The position numbers and the translations under genes are program-made. 64,000 nucleotides of DNA, taken from Mytilus edulis (lineage: Eukaryota; Mollusca; Bivalvia; Mytilida; Mytilidae). The notes under the pieces were generated by a model. That model worked only from the letters and a program-made list of their open reading frames with translations, was not told the origin of the DNA and made no database searches. Position 1 is the first letter of the stretch. Every line of letters begins with the position of its first letter. The DNA lies in assembly GCF_963676685.1 (NCBI RefSeq), contig NC_092353.1:11247734-11311733 (forward strand), given 5' to 3'. This document shows positions 1-12,192 of the stretch, piece after piece.

Positions 1-3000
1 TTCGTTTTTATATTAAACTTTTTTCAAACTGTTAATAAAATGATTTTTTTGGGGTTGTCATTAAAACTTTTGGCTTTAAGTCAATCTCAAAACCACTTAT
101 TCTATTCAGCTGCATATGCTTCAATACAAAATTAACACTTCCGGTAAAAATCAATATGGCGAAAATTACAGAGATTAGTCCTCAATCCATATATTCGATG
201 TAGAGTTTTGGATAGATTGATTAAAACAAAATAAAATCACTAAAGTTGTTAAACATCTTTAGAATGACTTATTTATGGCCGCATATACATGTTTACTCAC
301 AATCGGAGAGCTTATTTTCCAAATTTACAAAGATCATGGTATTGTTTCCTACATCTATAATGAACAAGCTCCTGATAAGATTAAGAGGCCTCACAAAAGA
401 GTTGTTGAAAAGGGTGCCATGGATAATATTTTCCCCTTCGCCATTCATAAGGGATGGACTAGTTAGAAAAGGAACCAATACCAAGCTTGTTACTCATTCA
501 CATCCGCCATGGTATATTGCACGTTTTACTTGCTGAAAAAGACTAGACCGAGTCGTGGGAATAGCCTCAATAAGTATTTCCTCTTCCAAAAACACATTTT
601 TGTCTTGCTTCGTTAACCCCATCTGATAAGTTTGTTCGATCGTACAACAAAACCACGTATAGTTCTATCAATAACATTGTCAAATCCATATCTGGTGATG
701 TTGGCTGATCAATCGTCATTCTAAATGATAGAGTCACACCTGTAAACACCATCCATATCACCAACGCAATTCCTTTTCCACTAAACGTGTAATATCTCAA
801 TGCCTATATAGCTAGTGTATTTGAAAGGTCATGGATAGATATATATCTGAAGCTTTTCCCACTTCCAAATGCAAGCAATTTCACTGCATCAGACACATGC
901 ATCTTGATTCAAGTGTCAGCCTCTTTACGTGAACATGATGCTAAGCTTGAAATATCACCATGTGAAGGATAGCACAAAACATCCTGAGTAATTGTTGCTA
1001 CAACTAACTTTCCCTCAAAATCTATTGAGCAAGCTGTTGCGAATGAAAACTTAAAAGTTCTTTCTTATTGTCGTAATCTTGTTTTGACTCTTGATTCGTC
1101 AGTGTATTCCCTTTCCCCTAAATGTAGCTCTTGCTTCTTGTAACAAATGCTCAGGGTATTCTATCTTATCTACCTCGAGATTTATTTCAAGTTTATCACC
1201 ATGTTCACATTAAGAGGCTGACAATATAATCATGGTGCATGTGTTTGATGCAATGAACCACGAACTTGCACGAGTCATGATTCGAATAGTCGTTATTGTT
1301 TCGGTATTCCGTGACAGGGGTATACGAACTATGGATTGTGTTTGGGAGGGCAAAAAGCTTTGGATAAATATATTTACAAATGAACCTGGCAATGAGTGAT
1401 TACACACACTTATTGTGCTCCATGTCTTTACCAGTTGTGATATGGTTCTCTGATTGCTTGAAAAGGAACATAAGACTGCGTGGGAGACATTGATGGCATT
1501 TGAAGATGTGACTTTGACATAAAGAATGATGATTGATCAGCCTAAATTACCGAGGCTTAACTGAAAGTTCACACAAACTTATCAGATGGGGTTAACATGG
1601 TTAACGAATCAAGAAAATAACTATTTGCGCAAAAGGGAAGACTAATTGGGGGTAAAACGTGCAATTTACTAAGGCAGGTGTTTAGGGGGGGCGAGCTTGG
1701 GATTGACTCTTATGATACCCAGTTCAAGCGATTATGAATGGCGAAGGGACAGAGAGGATAACTTTTAAATAACTCTTTCTAAGGCCTCATCATTTTGTCA
1801 GAAGCTTGTACATTGTGGATGTACTTGGGAATGCGGTTCAATGCCAAAACATGCTACATCCTAAGCATCAGAAACAAAAGCCATAAAATCTACAGTTTAA
1901 ATGGACACATACTACAACAAGTCAAGCATAACCCGTACCTATGCCTACAAATTTCGGCAGACCTCAAATGGACCACCCACATATTAAACGTGGCAAAGAA
2001 AGTAAATTCAACACTAGTCTTTCAAAGAAGAAACTTGAAATACTGCCCACAAGATTGCAAAAAATAGCTTACATCTCGCTCGTTGATCAACGATGGAATG
2101 TGGAGCCATAGTATGGGACCCCAACATGGTAACACACATAAATAAGCTAGAAAGGATACAACGTCAAGCGGCAAGATTTATCACCATAGGTTACAAGTCA
2201 AGAGAGGGCGGGTGTGTCTCCAATATGCTTGCCAAACTGGAACTACAAGACCTCCAGACAATTGCAAGACGAACAAGCTAGAAGTTGATATTTATGTACA
2301 AAGTGGTTTTGGGGCTGATTCCCGCTATTGAACCAGACGAATTTCTCCAGAAAGTACGTCCTAACGAAACATAACTGCAAAGAAGTTCGAAGAATACCAC
2401 GCAACAAATATTGTGGAAAAGCAAGTAAAGAATCACTCTAAGTGTTTTAACATTCTACTAAGCAAATCACCACAATACTCAAACTCATTCTTTGTTAAGA
2501 CAGTGATCGCGTCGAATCAGCAAGACGACACTGTAGTGCGCACATTAAGCGTATAGAGCGTCAAATCTGCTCTTATTCTTGTCAATAAATCGGCGGCGCT
2601 CTCTCAAACCGTTATATTAAAGCCAGAATTGGTATTGACAACGCATTCATACAGATACAGAGGATGTCGTGGTCGTTGTTAATGTGGAAAATCGGGTCTC
2701 CCGTGCACCGTTTTGTTTACATGTGGTGGTGACTGTGAATAAACATGTATTTTTAGCCAAATAGTAATAATTTAAAAAATGTTTAAGTACTTCAGTAATT
2801 TTATTTTGTTTTAACCAATATATCTAAAACTCTAAATCAAAGATATGTATTGAGGACTCATTTTTGAAATTTCCACCATATTGGTTTTTTTTTAATACCG
2901 GAAGTGTGATTTAAAAATTTACATTAGAAAAAAATTAGTGGTTTTGAGGATAACTAGAAGCCAACAGTTTAATGACAAGCAAAAAAAAAAAACCCAACAA

Positions 3001-3030
3001 AAAACATTTTGAAAAATTTGATATTTCTAT
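1..3030. mobile_element. Large imperfect palindrome (foldback-type element), left end cut by the window
   Basis: The left half reads again on the opposite strand in the right half. Positions 50-260 match the complement of about 2770-2950 (shared ATs around a CCGGAAGTG motif, AGTCCTCAAT and TTAAAACAAAATAAAAT). Positions 380-480 match the complement of about 1690-1800, 600-640 match about 1575-1610, and 880-935 match about 1195-1255. The symmetry centre is near 1070-1085. The right arm is longer by about 0.85 kb, which equals the retrotransposon fragment at 1795-2620, so that fragment probably inserted into it. No intact transposase frame is present. Arms are diverged, so the element is old. 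The true left end lies outside the window. Confidence 0.6.
1795..2620 (+). mobile_element. 3' fragment of a decayed non-LTR retrotransposon (reverse-transcriptase C-terminal part)
   Basis: Two adjoining open frames (1795-2067 and 2093-2281) read as the region downstream of the reverse-transcriptase catalytic core of a Jockey/CR1-like LINE. Diagnostic stretches are ISADLKWTTHI..VAKKVNSTL..RRNLKYCPQDCKK and then ECGAIVWDP..INKLERIQRQAARFI. Coding similarity continues in broken frames to about 2560 (FMYKVV.GLIPAIEPDEF, SFFVKTVIA, then RALSV and a stop). Frameshifts and stops separate the pieces, so it is dead. Endonuclease and the catalytic YxDD part are absent, as expected for 5'-truncation. 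It sits inside the right arm of the palindrome at 1-3030. Clade is inferred from motif memory only. Confidence 0.75.
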
Positions 3031-3410
3031 GTCGGCCGTTCTAAATTTTACCGGAAGTAAGGTTTTTAAAGAGATATGTTTTATACATTGTATCCATGAG
3101 AGGCACAAAGGAAAGGTTCCTGCCCAGTGTAACGATAAAAGCAATACATTAAAACACATTTCAATTACCCTCCTTAAAAAAAGAGCTTATTCTAGTACTA
3201 TATCTGCCATGTTGGATTTTACAGGCAGTAGGGTTTTTGAAGACATCTTATCTATATCATATATCCAAAAGTAGTACAAAACAAAGGTTGATACGAAATA
3301 TTATGTTAGTGGCATGATGATAACACCTTTTCACTTAATAGCCTTCGATATAGGGCTGATTTAAGTATGATGTCCGCCATTTTGGATTTTACCGGAAGTG
3401 AAATATTTTT
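2875..3410. repeat. Diverged tandem copies around a TTTTACCGGAAGT motif
   Basis: A unit with 'GCCAT/GTT..GGATTTTACCGGAAGT' recurs at about 2878-2910, 3030-3062, 3205-3238 and 3378-3405, spaced roughly 150-180 bp. The same motif in reverse is at 137-165 in the left arm of the palindrome. Units between the motifs share AT-rich text with phrases such as TTTTTAAAGA and ACATTTT. There is no coding signal. Confidence 0.5.
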
Positions 3411-4400
3411 TTCAAATGCCTTCCTATCTGAAATGAAAGAGTAATAGTTGAGGAAGATCTATGCCAAATTTCATGCTTGTAGCAGGATGTGCACAATTCG
3501 TCTAAAATATGCTTGTAGCCGCCGGACTAATATGTTTTTGAGTAACTTTAATTGATTGAATGTGGAAAGTTCCCTAAACATGATCATGATGATACCTTGT
3601 AAAATGCTTTCAAATCTTTCAAAAATTAAAGAAAAAACAAATATAATAATTGTGTAAGTAACGTGTGTTCTTACGTTTTTTCTATGTTTCAATTAATTTT
3701 TTTAATATCCCATTAAACATTGCTAGAGTGGGGCGCTCATATTCGCCGTGGACACAATTTCGCCGTTTTATGATTTTGAGGTGTACAAACTTCAAAGGAT
3801 GGCTGAAATGGCAGAAATATGCCGATAAATTATATTTTATAACAAATATGATTATTTTTGAAAATGACACCAAATTTCGGCACTTACCGCAAAAGACCGA
3901 AAAACAGACTAAGATTTTCAGCCAATTTCCTGAATGAAAAAAAGATTTCAAAAAAGTATTTCTTTGTAATTCTTTGACGATTGCCCCAAATTTCAGTTTT
4001 TTACACCTTTCAAATGTCTGCTATTCATCTATAATGAAATTTATTTGATAAATGTTGTTTAAAGCTGCAGTTATTTGGTTTTTAAAAAATGTGTAAAAAC
4101 GGCAAATATGTGTCCCCCGTTGACAAAAAATCAGAAAATTTCAAACACCCTTTAATCCAACTTTTCAGATGATTTTTCTCAAAACAAACACGTTTTCAAC
4201 ATGTTCAAGCTAAGAATATTTTGCATTTGAAGTTATCTTCATATAGAAATATCAGTATACTTCAAAAACATAAAGACCTGAACATAAACTGAAGAAAACA
4301 TGGAAAGGTATGGCGAAAATGAGCACCCCACTCTATACGGAAATAATTTTTAATATAGTAGATTAATATTGGTGATATACACTGTACAATGCAGTATAAA
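3411..4400. other. AT-rich stretch without recognisable gene
   Basis: Short overlapping open frames occur on both strands around 3665-3951, but they mirror each other, lack splice sites and resemble nothing I know. I treat the stretch as non-coding. Confidence 0.5.
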
Positions 4401-4404
4401 ATAT

Positions 4405-4500
4405 TTTCAATATTCAAAGAGGAGCAAAAGAGACAGTCAAACTCATAAATTGAAAATAAACTGTCAAGGCCATGGCTAAAACCAAAAAAGACAAACAGAC
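4405..4500 (+). repeat. Dispersed mussel repeat, copy A
   Basis: The text GAGACAGTCAAACTCATAAA followed by TTGAAAATAAACTGTCAAGG and a CCATGG is the complement of 58343-58410 with small changes. Two copies in opposite orientation in one window mark an interspersed family. Confidence 0.6.
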
Positions 4501-5099
4501 AAATAATACATGTAGTACACAGTTGCAAGAAACAACATATTTAAAAGGTGCAAACTTTAACATGTTTAAAGTGTTAGAATACCTGTTGATTAAAGAATTT
4601 ACTACCAAGGATGGCTTTTCTAACTGATGCCAACTCATCTCTCTGTAAAATAAAGATTATAAATCTGTTAAGTCTTGGTCATGTTGGTTTGTGGTTATTT
4701 AACTCTATTTATATAAACTTTGTCATCAATACATTTTGTAAACCTACATTTTATTGTGCAAGAAACAATTATGATGCATAAAAAACTATACATGCAGGGG
4801 CGGATCCACGATTTTGGAAGGGGGGCGAAGTATGGAAACTCGTAGCGAGTTTAAATATTTTTGGACCTTTTTTTGGTTGAAAAACATAAAATAAGTGTAA
4901 ACGATGCACTTTTGTTTATGGTTCCTGACGTGGGGCATATATATTTTATAGTTAAATTGTAAGTGTTTGACATTTTGATACCGTATTCTCCCTATTAAAT
5001 GTCGATCATAAAATGATTGGATGGATCCAAAGCAATATATTTGATGTGGGACTTGTAAGTAAAAAATGGACATGGAAAATTCTCGTCTGTTGTATTTTA

Positions 5100-6065
5100 A
5101 GTTAGCGTAACCTCACAGATTTCTTGTAAATAAGATATACGCCGGGCTATAATTATATGAAATTTACAATACGACCGACACGAGTTAAGAAAGACAAACA
5201 ACAATTTTTATCCAAATGTATGGTTGAAATGTTTCACCCAACAGGGGAAGTGACGGGTTCCAAACCAACCAAAAGCTACGAACTAGTCTGAAATGGCAAC
5301 GAACTTATGAATGACGATCGACAAATGGAGTCATAAAGGCCACACCTATAGCAGGTTGCAGGCGGGCCTTGAAAAAAGTATTCAATATATCAGTTCGGCC
5401 AGAGACATATAACACATTTATATGTCTCTGGTTCGGCGAAACAGACATTCTGGTCAGATATGGGATGTAAAAAATGTACATGCAACCCCCGACCCCAAAT
5501 AAATTACGCTCGTCTTTGATTCATCCTGTTCATTTAATGCTAAATAATTTTTTTGGAATTTTTTGTTTTCTTAAAGCAAAAAAAATTGAAAAGATTATTG
5601 CTTTCAATCCAGATACGGCCAGCATTTTTGTTTAAGGCAAAATCATGCTCAGAACTTTTTGTTTCAAATATCTCAGACTGCCTCCTCAAACCAAATGGTC
5701 CGTACCTTAAACTTTACATCTATCTAGAGCTTACTGACTTTGGAACATTATTCAGCTATTTTATTAATAGGCTCGGGCGTGTGTGGTTAAACATGCTTTC
5801 GTATGTAAATAATATTGCTGTATACTTTTTTTTCCTGTCAGAGAGTGAAATATAGAGTATTACTTTCTGTTTGGTGGAATTATTAAAAAGAAGTCAAATA
5901 CGTTCTTGCTCAATCTTTTGTAGCCTTGAAGGTGTTATGCTTGTCATCCTCAGCCTATGTAATGTGTTACTTGCGAATTTTACAATGACTGAGTTATTGT
6001 TTTTTCGACGCACTGGTCAGCTTCACCCTAGCGAATCACATGACTGACTTTGACATTATCAACCA
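5100..6065. other. Non-coding stretch
   Basis: A 100-codon open frame at 5553-5855 has no similarity I recognise and low-complexity composition. I see no convincing gene. Confidence 0.4.
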
Positions 6066-7052
6066 GGTGCTCCGCAGGGCGCATCTATATATGACCCCAG
6101 TGGTCGAATCCTGAACAGCTGGGGCAAATATGGTCACAATATTCAAGCTTGATACTGTCTGAATTTGGATTGTGATCAAATTTTTTACATAACATGAGTT
6201 TTTGTCACAAAATAAGGGGGTCAAAGATCTTACAAATCTATTGCACAATACTGTGCAACTGAATATTTCTTGTTGAAACTTTTCAATATTTGAAATTTGA
6301 AAAATTTTGAAAAAAAAGGAATCCCTTAAAAAAATGGTAAACAAAAAATACCCCCCCCACACTTTTTGAAACCCCCATTGGAGCAATAACCCTGAAACTC
6401 AATCCCATGCTTTCTTTTGTAGTATTGAACCTTGTAGTACAATTTCAGAGAGATCCATACACTTAAACACAAGTTATCATCATGATTGTTTAGAAACTAG
6501 AAACATTTTTTTTGGTCCTTTTTAGGCCCCTAAATCCTACATATTTCGGGCAATTAACCCAAAACTTAATCCCAGCCTCCCCTTTGTTATATGGTACTTT
6601 GTGGTACAATTTCAGAGAGATCCATACAATTACACACAAGTTATTGTCTGGAAACTAAAAAATGCTTGTTTTGGCCCCTTTTTGGCCCTTAATTCCTAAA
6701 CTTTGGCCCCATATCCCTGAAAATGAATCCAAACCTTCTACTTGTGGTTTTAAACATTGCGATATAGTTTCAGAGCAATTGAAATACTTGTACACAAGTT
6801 ATTATCCTGAAACTAGAAAAATGCTTGTTTTGGGCCCCTTTTGGGCCCTTAATTCCTAAACGGTTGGGACCATCATCCCCAAAATTAATCCCAACCTTTA
6901 TTTTGTGGTATTGAACCTTCTGAAAAAATTTCATAAAGATCTATTCACTTAAACTAAAGTAATTATCCGGAAACCAATGTGTCTTCGGACGACGACGCAG
7001 ACGACAACATCATACCATTATACGATCCCAAAATATTTTTGGGGTCGTATAA
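6066..7052 (+). repeat. Dispersed element with internal ~160-bp tandem units
   Basis: It starts with a GC-richer head (GGTGCTCCGCAGGGCGCATC) and a TATATGACCCC segment, and ends at about 7020-7052 with ATACGATCCC...GGGGTCGTATA, so both ends carry inverted TATAyGACCCC motifs. Inside, a unit with 'ACAATTTCAGAGAGATCCATA' and 'ACACAAGTTAT' recurs four times (about 6433, 6601, 6759 and 6917), decaying to the right, each followed by a GGCCCCTTTTTGGCCC-like stretch. A core around 6147-6182 (CTGAATTTGGATTGTGAT) is shared with 50527-50560. I recognise the style as a common bivalve repeat. There is no coding function. Confidence 0.65.
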
Positions 7053-7365
7053 AAATATATTACATAGATACGAGCGAAAAATGTCTTTATAAGTAAAGAA
7101 TTGTTGCATGAAAATTAAATACACGGGTAATGGATAAGTTCACGAAGTCTAGTCTGATTAACACTCATTTTACAAAAAAAAAAAAAAAAGTGCAAGCAAA
7201 GTACGCCCTCTACGCCCCCCTCTGGATACGCCACTGAGTCATGTATTTAGTCTCATGCTACTTAATTCATCATCCAGCTAATAATAATATATAGAGTGAG
7301 ATATAAACATAAATAAAAAAACCAAAAAAACAAGGAGTATCAGGTTAAAGTTCAAATTCCTAAAT

Positions 7366-7655
7366 TGTGCTGGAGCCTGTAATTCAGCAGTTGTCCCTGT
7401 CCATCTCAATTATTTTTCTTTTTGTCTCGCACACTAATTAGACTGTCAATATTCTAGTTTGAATTGTTTTACATATATATATGTAGTCATGTCCAAATCT
7501 TTTTTTTTTTCTGTGTGTTGTGAATTTTGCTCATTGTTGAATGTGGTGCCACAACATATAGATGCTAATTAAATATATACATTTCTTTTTGTACCATCTT
7601 CATCATTTGTGGAAGTAGTTGTTTCATTTGGAAAACATTTAACAACTTCTTATTG
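7366..7655 (+). repeat. Dispersed mussel repeat (family ending ...CAATCATACCACATCT), diverged long copy
   Basis: It contains GGAGCCTGTAATTCAG, then GTTTGAATTGTTTTACAT, GCTCATTGTTGAATG and GTTGTTTCATTTGG in the order seen in other copies (40500-40745 and 39748-40000). The 3' end of the same family appears in reverse at 10078-10130, 37278-37420, 58027-58165 and 59846-59895. It is probably a SINE- or MITE-like interspersed family, with no coding capacity. Confidence 0.6.
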
Positions 7656-8470
7656 TAATATGAGAAATAAAATGTGCATGTACCTTTATCATGTTAATTA
7701 TGTTTATACACATTGTACAGGTGTACATCTAAGGAGCCAAACTTGTTTACATCGTGACAGTTCTAACAAATGTTTTATTTTTTGTAGCAAATATCAATTT
7801 TAACTACAAATGTATTAAGCATTTTACTTGTACATGTACATGTCATGCATGTCCAGCTATAATGACTGGTCTATATTATCATCATGGTCATCATGGTCAT
7901 ATGTATTTTCTGTGACACCTGTGCAAGTGATTCTTGAGATTTTGTTATTTTTTTGTTTTGTTTTATTTGATGCTTCAATATTCATTTCTTTTATCTATTT
8001 TTTTAATACATATGACATGTATGATAATTAAAGACATGATTGCCTCTTAATTTCAAGTGTGGGTAAGCATCAAGGAACACATTGTGAGTGCACCATTGAA
8101 AGTTTCTGTTGTTGCATTTTCTGTAATATCAGACATCTCAGATTGTTTCAAACTTTAATGGTTTGATAAAAGAATGAAAATTTGCAGCTGCATGAATTGC
8201 AGTATATTATTTTAAGATATTTATGTACTATTATTGTTTCTGTGATTATATTGTTGTAGACCGACTTTGATCTGAATGATGTAGTCAAGTTTGTGATGCA
8301 ATGGTAATATTTTTATTTAACAGTTTGTAAGTTTGTAAATCACTAATAATCTTCTTCTTCTTCCAAACGTGAATATATGCCAAATACTGCCCACATTCAA
8401 CATGATGAATATTCTGGCAAGTTGTGCATGATTTAAAACTGGTTAAAAACAAATTGTTCATAGACTTAGT
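7656..8470. other. AT-rich stretch, no gene seen
   Basis: It contains a short CATCATGGT direct repeat (about 7878-7900) and small open frames at 7828-8031 without similarity. I see nothing else. Confidence 0.4.
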
Positions 8471-8472
8471 TA

Positions 8473-8620
8473 GAAGTTTTAGCAGGGGCAGATCCAGCCA
8501 TTTTAAAAAGGGGGTTCCAAACCCAGGATAAAAGGAGAGGAGGTTCCAACCACATGTCCCCATTCAAATGCATTGATTGTCTCAAAAAAAAGGGGGGTTT
8601 CAATCCCAGGATTTTTTCCC
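8473..8620. mobile_element. Truncated copy of a small TIR element
   Basis: The left end CAGGGGCAGATCCAGCC and the interior (CCCCATTCAAATGCATTGAT, then AAAAAAGGGGGG) match the complete element at 20868-20996. The expected right terminus is missing or decayed. Confidence 0.55.
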
Positions 8621-9364
8621 TTACATTATGTGGTACATGAAGATACTATGTCAGCTGTAAGCAATCAAGCTGAGGAAGCACTTTTGTTAGCTTAGACGGT
8701 TCATTTGCTGCCTTGTAACACAGAGATGTACATATTGATTCCTGGCAAGAGGCGACGAAGATGATTTTAAGAATCATGCTCTCAGGTTAATTGTGCATAC
8801 ATTGTACCTTGTCACCCATTTCCGTTCTTTTACTAGTGATCTTCATTTTTACATTTGTACTAGAACACACCCGCGAAATCGCAGGCATTTTTGTGTCTGG
8901 AGAATTTCAGTAAAAGATTTCAAATCTGGAGAATTTCAAAAAAGGTTTAAAATTTCATAAGTACTTGGAAACAGTTTTAATCCTCTCCCTTGTTTCCAAA
9001 GTCCGTTATTTTTTTCTGTTAAATTCCATTATTTTCACGTTTCTGTATACTATGAACATACTGTACATATATACTATAATTAAAGTGTATTTGCTATTAA
9101 CTATGAATTTCTTCTCCTAGACGATCACTGCTATATATTATTTAACAAGTCTCTATCAAGGCAATAATTATTGTTCTGTCCTCGAGTACTCTTATGAAAC
9201 TTATAAATGTGCAAGTTTAAAACCGGAAGTCCTGTTTGACTTACATTTAAAAGCAATTGTGGACATTTTAAGCTTGGTTGAAAGTATGTTAACTATTTTA
9301 GGCTGAATTTTTATAAAACCAAATATGTCTGGAGAATTTAAAAAATGATATCAAAAGTCATATA

Positions 9365-9661
9365 GGCCAAGTTCGGATGGAACTAGAGTTCTGACTAGAG
9401 TTCAATATGAACGGTAAATAATTTTGAAGAGTAAGGTCTCTAGATTACCGGAAGTACAAGGCCCCTACTCTGAATATGTTTACATTCAAATTTGATTGGA
9501 TTGACGTCATAACATCCGGGATATCGAGTCGATCTCTAGGAACCCTGCCACAACCAGGGTTCCTCGAGTGTTAATGGCGGAAAAGCTTTATCCAATCATA
9601 ACAGGTGTTATATATGACCATGTCAATTCAATCTACTCTAGATATCCATCCGAACTTGGCC
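9365..9661. mobile_element. 297-bp MITE with 17-bp perfect terminal inverted repeats
   Basis: The left terminus GGCCAAGTTCGGATGGA (9365-9381) is repeated exactly as its complement at 9645-9661. The flanks are ATA on both sides, a possible 3-bp target duplication. The interior holds a hairpin, GGAACCCTG and CAGGGTTCC at 9539-9563, and no coding frame. Superfamily is not assigned. Confidence 0.75.
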
Positions 9662-10077
9662 ATAGGTACATGGAGACAGGACAATATTTCTAAGCCCTCT
9701 CTTTTTTTTCAATGTGCGTTATTATTTTGTTTTCTGTTAATTCTATTATTTTCGCGTTTCTATTTACTTTGAACATAAGTATCTATATTATAAATATTAA
9801 AGTGTATCTAATTTTCTATTTACTATTAATTCTATAAAGTTTTTTCTCCATGGCGATCACTGCTATGTTAGATAGAGTGTCTCTATAATCTATATATTAT
9901 AGTAGTATATATTAATTATAGTCATTGATAGTATTCATGGGGATGATGCATATAAACATGAAAATAATTGTCTTGTCCCTGTCTGAGTACTTATGAAAAT
10001 TGTGTGTTTAAAATAGTAGTGGTTCCTACAATCTGAAAACCACGAAATGGACAACGCTCTGATTGTATAAAAAAGAA

Positions 10078-10130
10078 GATGTGGTATGATTGCCAATGAG
10101 ACAACTGTCCACAAAAGACCAAAATGACTT
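10078..10130 (-). repeat. 3' end of a dispersed mussel repeat
   Basis: GATGTGGTATGATTGCCAAT, then GAGACAACTGTCCACA and AAAGACCAAAATGAC form the complement of the family's 3' end, also seen at 37278, 58027 and 59846. Confidence 0.65.
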
Positions 10131-10703
10131 ATTTATTTATCATTTTTTTTAACTATTATACGATAGTCATGTCTGACTTAAAAGTCAGTTTGATGACGGA
10201 AACTCACTGCTATATTATATAGAGAGTGTCTATATATTATAATAGTTTATCATATGTTTAGTACAAAATACAGCAATTTTGTATATCTAATAAAGGTTCT
10301 TTTTTCCAGTCTGTATCACCTACCCTGCATCGCATACATGTACCCCGTATCTTGCGGCAAACCCGTATCGCATAGCTGGCATGACTTCACAATTTGAATG
10401 ACGTCAACGTTTGACCTATGACGTCCAGTTGCTGTTACTACTAAAAAAATTTCATATCATTTCAACTTAAATCGATATTTAAAAAAAAAATCATTACCCA
10501 GTAACTTTACTAGCGATTTTCATAAAAAATAAATACAATAAGATGTAGAAATGGCTGTAAAAACTGTAAAAGAAAAAGGCAGCTGAAAAAAAAACCCAGG
10601 AAAATCATAATGTTCTTTTCTTCCTTATATTTTTGGACGATTAAAAAAAAACGAATATTGCATGAACATGATGAATCTGATTCTGTAAAAATATATGATA
10701 AAC

Positions 10704-10846
10704 AGAATAATACATGGCAAAATCCGTATCGCATGCTGTATCACCACTCGACCAATATCAGCCTCGGGACCTTCGGCCCTCAGGACTGATATAAATTTCT
10801 CGTGATGATACAGCATGTGATACGGATTTTGCCATGTATTATTCTA
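10704..10846. repeat. 143-bp inverted repeat
   Basis: Arms at about 10704-10748 and 10803-10846 are near-perfect complements (GAATAATACATGGCAAAATC...GCTGTATCA against its complement). They surround ATATCAG...CTGATAT, which is itself inverted around CGGGACCTTCGGCCCTC. The whole could fold as one long hairpin and is a foldback-type micro-element. Confidence 0.7.
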
Positions 10847-11279
10847 TATATATTAATCATATACATGCAGATAAACTCAAAAATAAGTGTCCTTTCCCTG
10901 TCCGAGAACTTATGAAAATTATGTGCAAGTTAAACCCGAAGTATAATAGTAGTGGTTCTTACGATATAAAAACCAAGATACAATGTATGGACAACGCTCT
11001 GATTGGCTTGTTTATTTTTCATTTTTGTTATCTATCATACGATTGGTTCTCAATGTTAAAACCGGGAGTCATGTGTGACATGAAAGTTGTTTTGATGACG
11101 GAAGTATATTCGGACGCCTTAATTTTCGTTTTTCTCCCCAAATAACCTAAACTGAACAGTCTTATGAATGGATGACAAATGCGACTATGCATGGTACCTT
11201 TAGGACACAGAGGCATGATGATTAATTTATTGTGGGAGGGAGAGAAGCAACACACGAAATGAGGTCTTCTCGTTTAATA

Positions 11280-12188
11280 GTATAGATATGGGTACCATAT
11301 CATGATTTATATGATATAATATATACTGGCATATATCATGCATACAGTACATTACAACAGTATTCTATTATAGGTCTCATACAGCTTAAGGTTTTATTAA
11401 TCCAAATAATTATGACGACTTAGAAAGCCATTTTAAATATTTGCTTTGATACCTTCCTTTGGACTAAACTTGTCTAAAGGTTTCATTTGCTCTTTCTTTT
11501 GCGTTTTCTTGTTACGAAACATAATGATTTATTATCTCCAACACGATTTTTGAGTTTGTGTCGTACAGTTAAGGGACTGCAGATAAATATGTACCTTTCT
11601 GAAATGTTGACATTCTGTTTTTAGGTTGCATGTGTCTATATTTCATAAAACATGGACCGATGGAAGGAAAAAATCGGAATATAAAATTTGTAGGAAGTTG
11701 ATAAAATATAACAGTTTTAAAAACAAAATCGGTAAATCCGGGTTTCAGTTACCAGTTTTCTGTATGTTCCTCCATTAATTGTGGAGCACTACCCATACAT
11801 GTAGGATATAATTGAAGCAATTTTCTACACTGAATATTGTGTCTGGAGTGTGCACGTAAAGTGAGAGGTTTAACAACACCCTATGATTCTGTCTCTTTTA
11901 AAAATACTGGCAAATACTTGAACAAACTGGGAAAATTAACAATCTATTACTCCTTCCAGGATTATGTCAAACTTTACTGAATTTATGTACATTGTCCTGG
12001 CATTTCTGCAGCGAGGCAACCACTACAATTTTGTAATTTTTAACTTAGAAAAAAAAAAAAAAAGTTCTGTAAATGTCAAATGTCCTCTCCTGGGGGGTTG
12101 AAGATACATGATCACCTGCTTACGGGGCGTGCCTCGTCAGTTGTTCACTATGCCCATGTTCTTAACTATTTTATATCATAGTTTTCAT
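11280..12188. other. Non-coding stretch, no gene seen
   Basis: It is AT-rich with a poly-A run near 12048. I see no open frame with plausible splice sites. Confidence 0.4.
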
Positions 12189-12192
12189 ATTT

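Larger units (their letters stand above)
4796..7236. mobile_element. Possible old element bounded by CAGTGGCGGATCCAG-type inverted ends
   Basis: The left end CAGGGGCGGATCCACG (4796) is followed by a GGGGGGCGAAGTA block. The right end at about 7200-7236 reads, on the complement, CAGTGGCGTATCCAGAGG followed by a GGGGGGCGTAGAGG block. The same terminus type bounds the small elements at 20868 and 54432. No clear target duplication is visible, so these may be two independent solo ends rather than one 2.4 kb element. The interior holds the repeat block at 6066-7052 and no intact gene. Confidence 0.3.
8870..11115. repeat. Array of diverged direct repeats with younger elements nested inside
   Basis: Similar blocks recur in the same orientation at about 8940-9260, 9690-10060, 10140-10260 (part) and 10855-11110. 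Shared phrases are AAAGTGTAT, CGATCACTGCTAT, 'TGTCC..GAGTACTTATGAAA', AATAGTAGTGGTTC, GGACAACGCTCTGATTG and AAAACCGG(A/G)AGTC. The copies are interrupted by the TIR element at 9365-9661, a repeat 3' end at 10078-10130 and an inverted repeat at 10704-10846. No coding frame survives in them. Confidence 0.5.
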
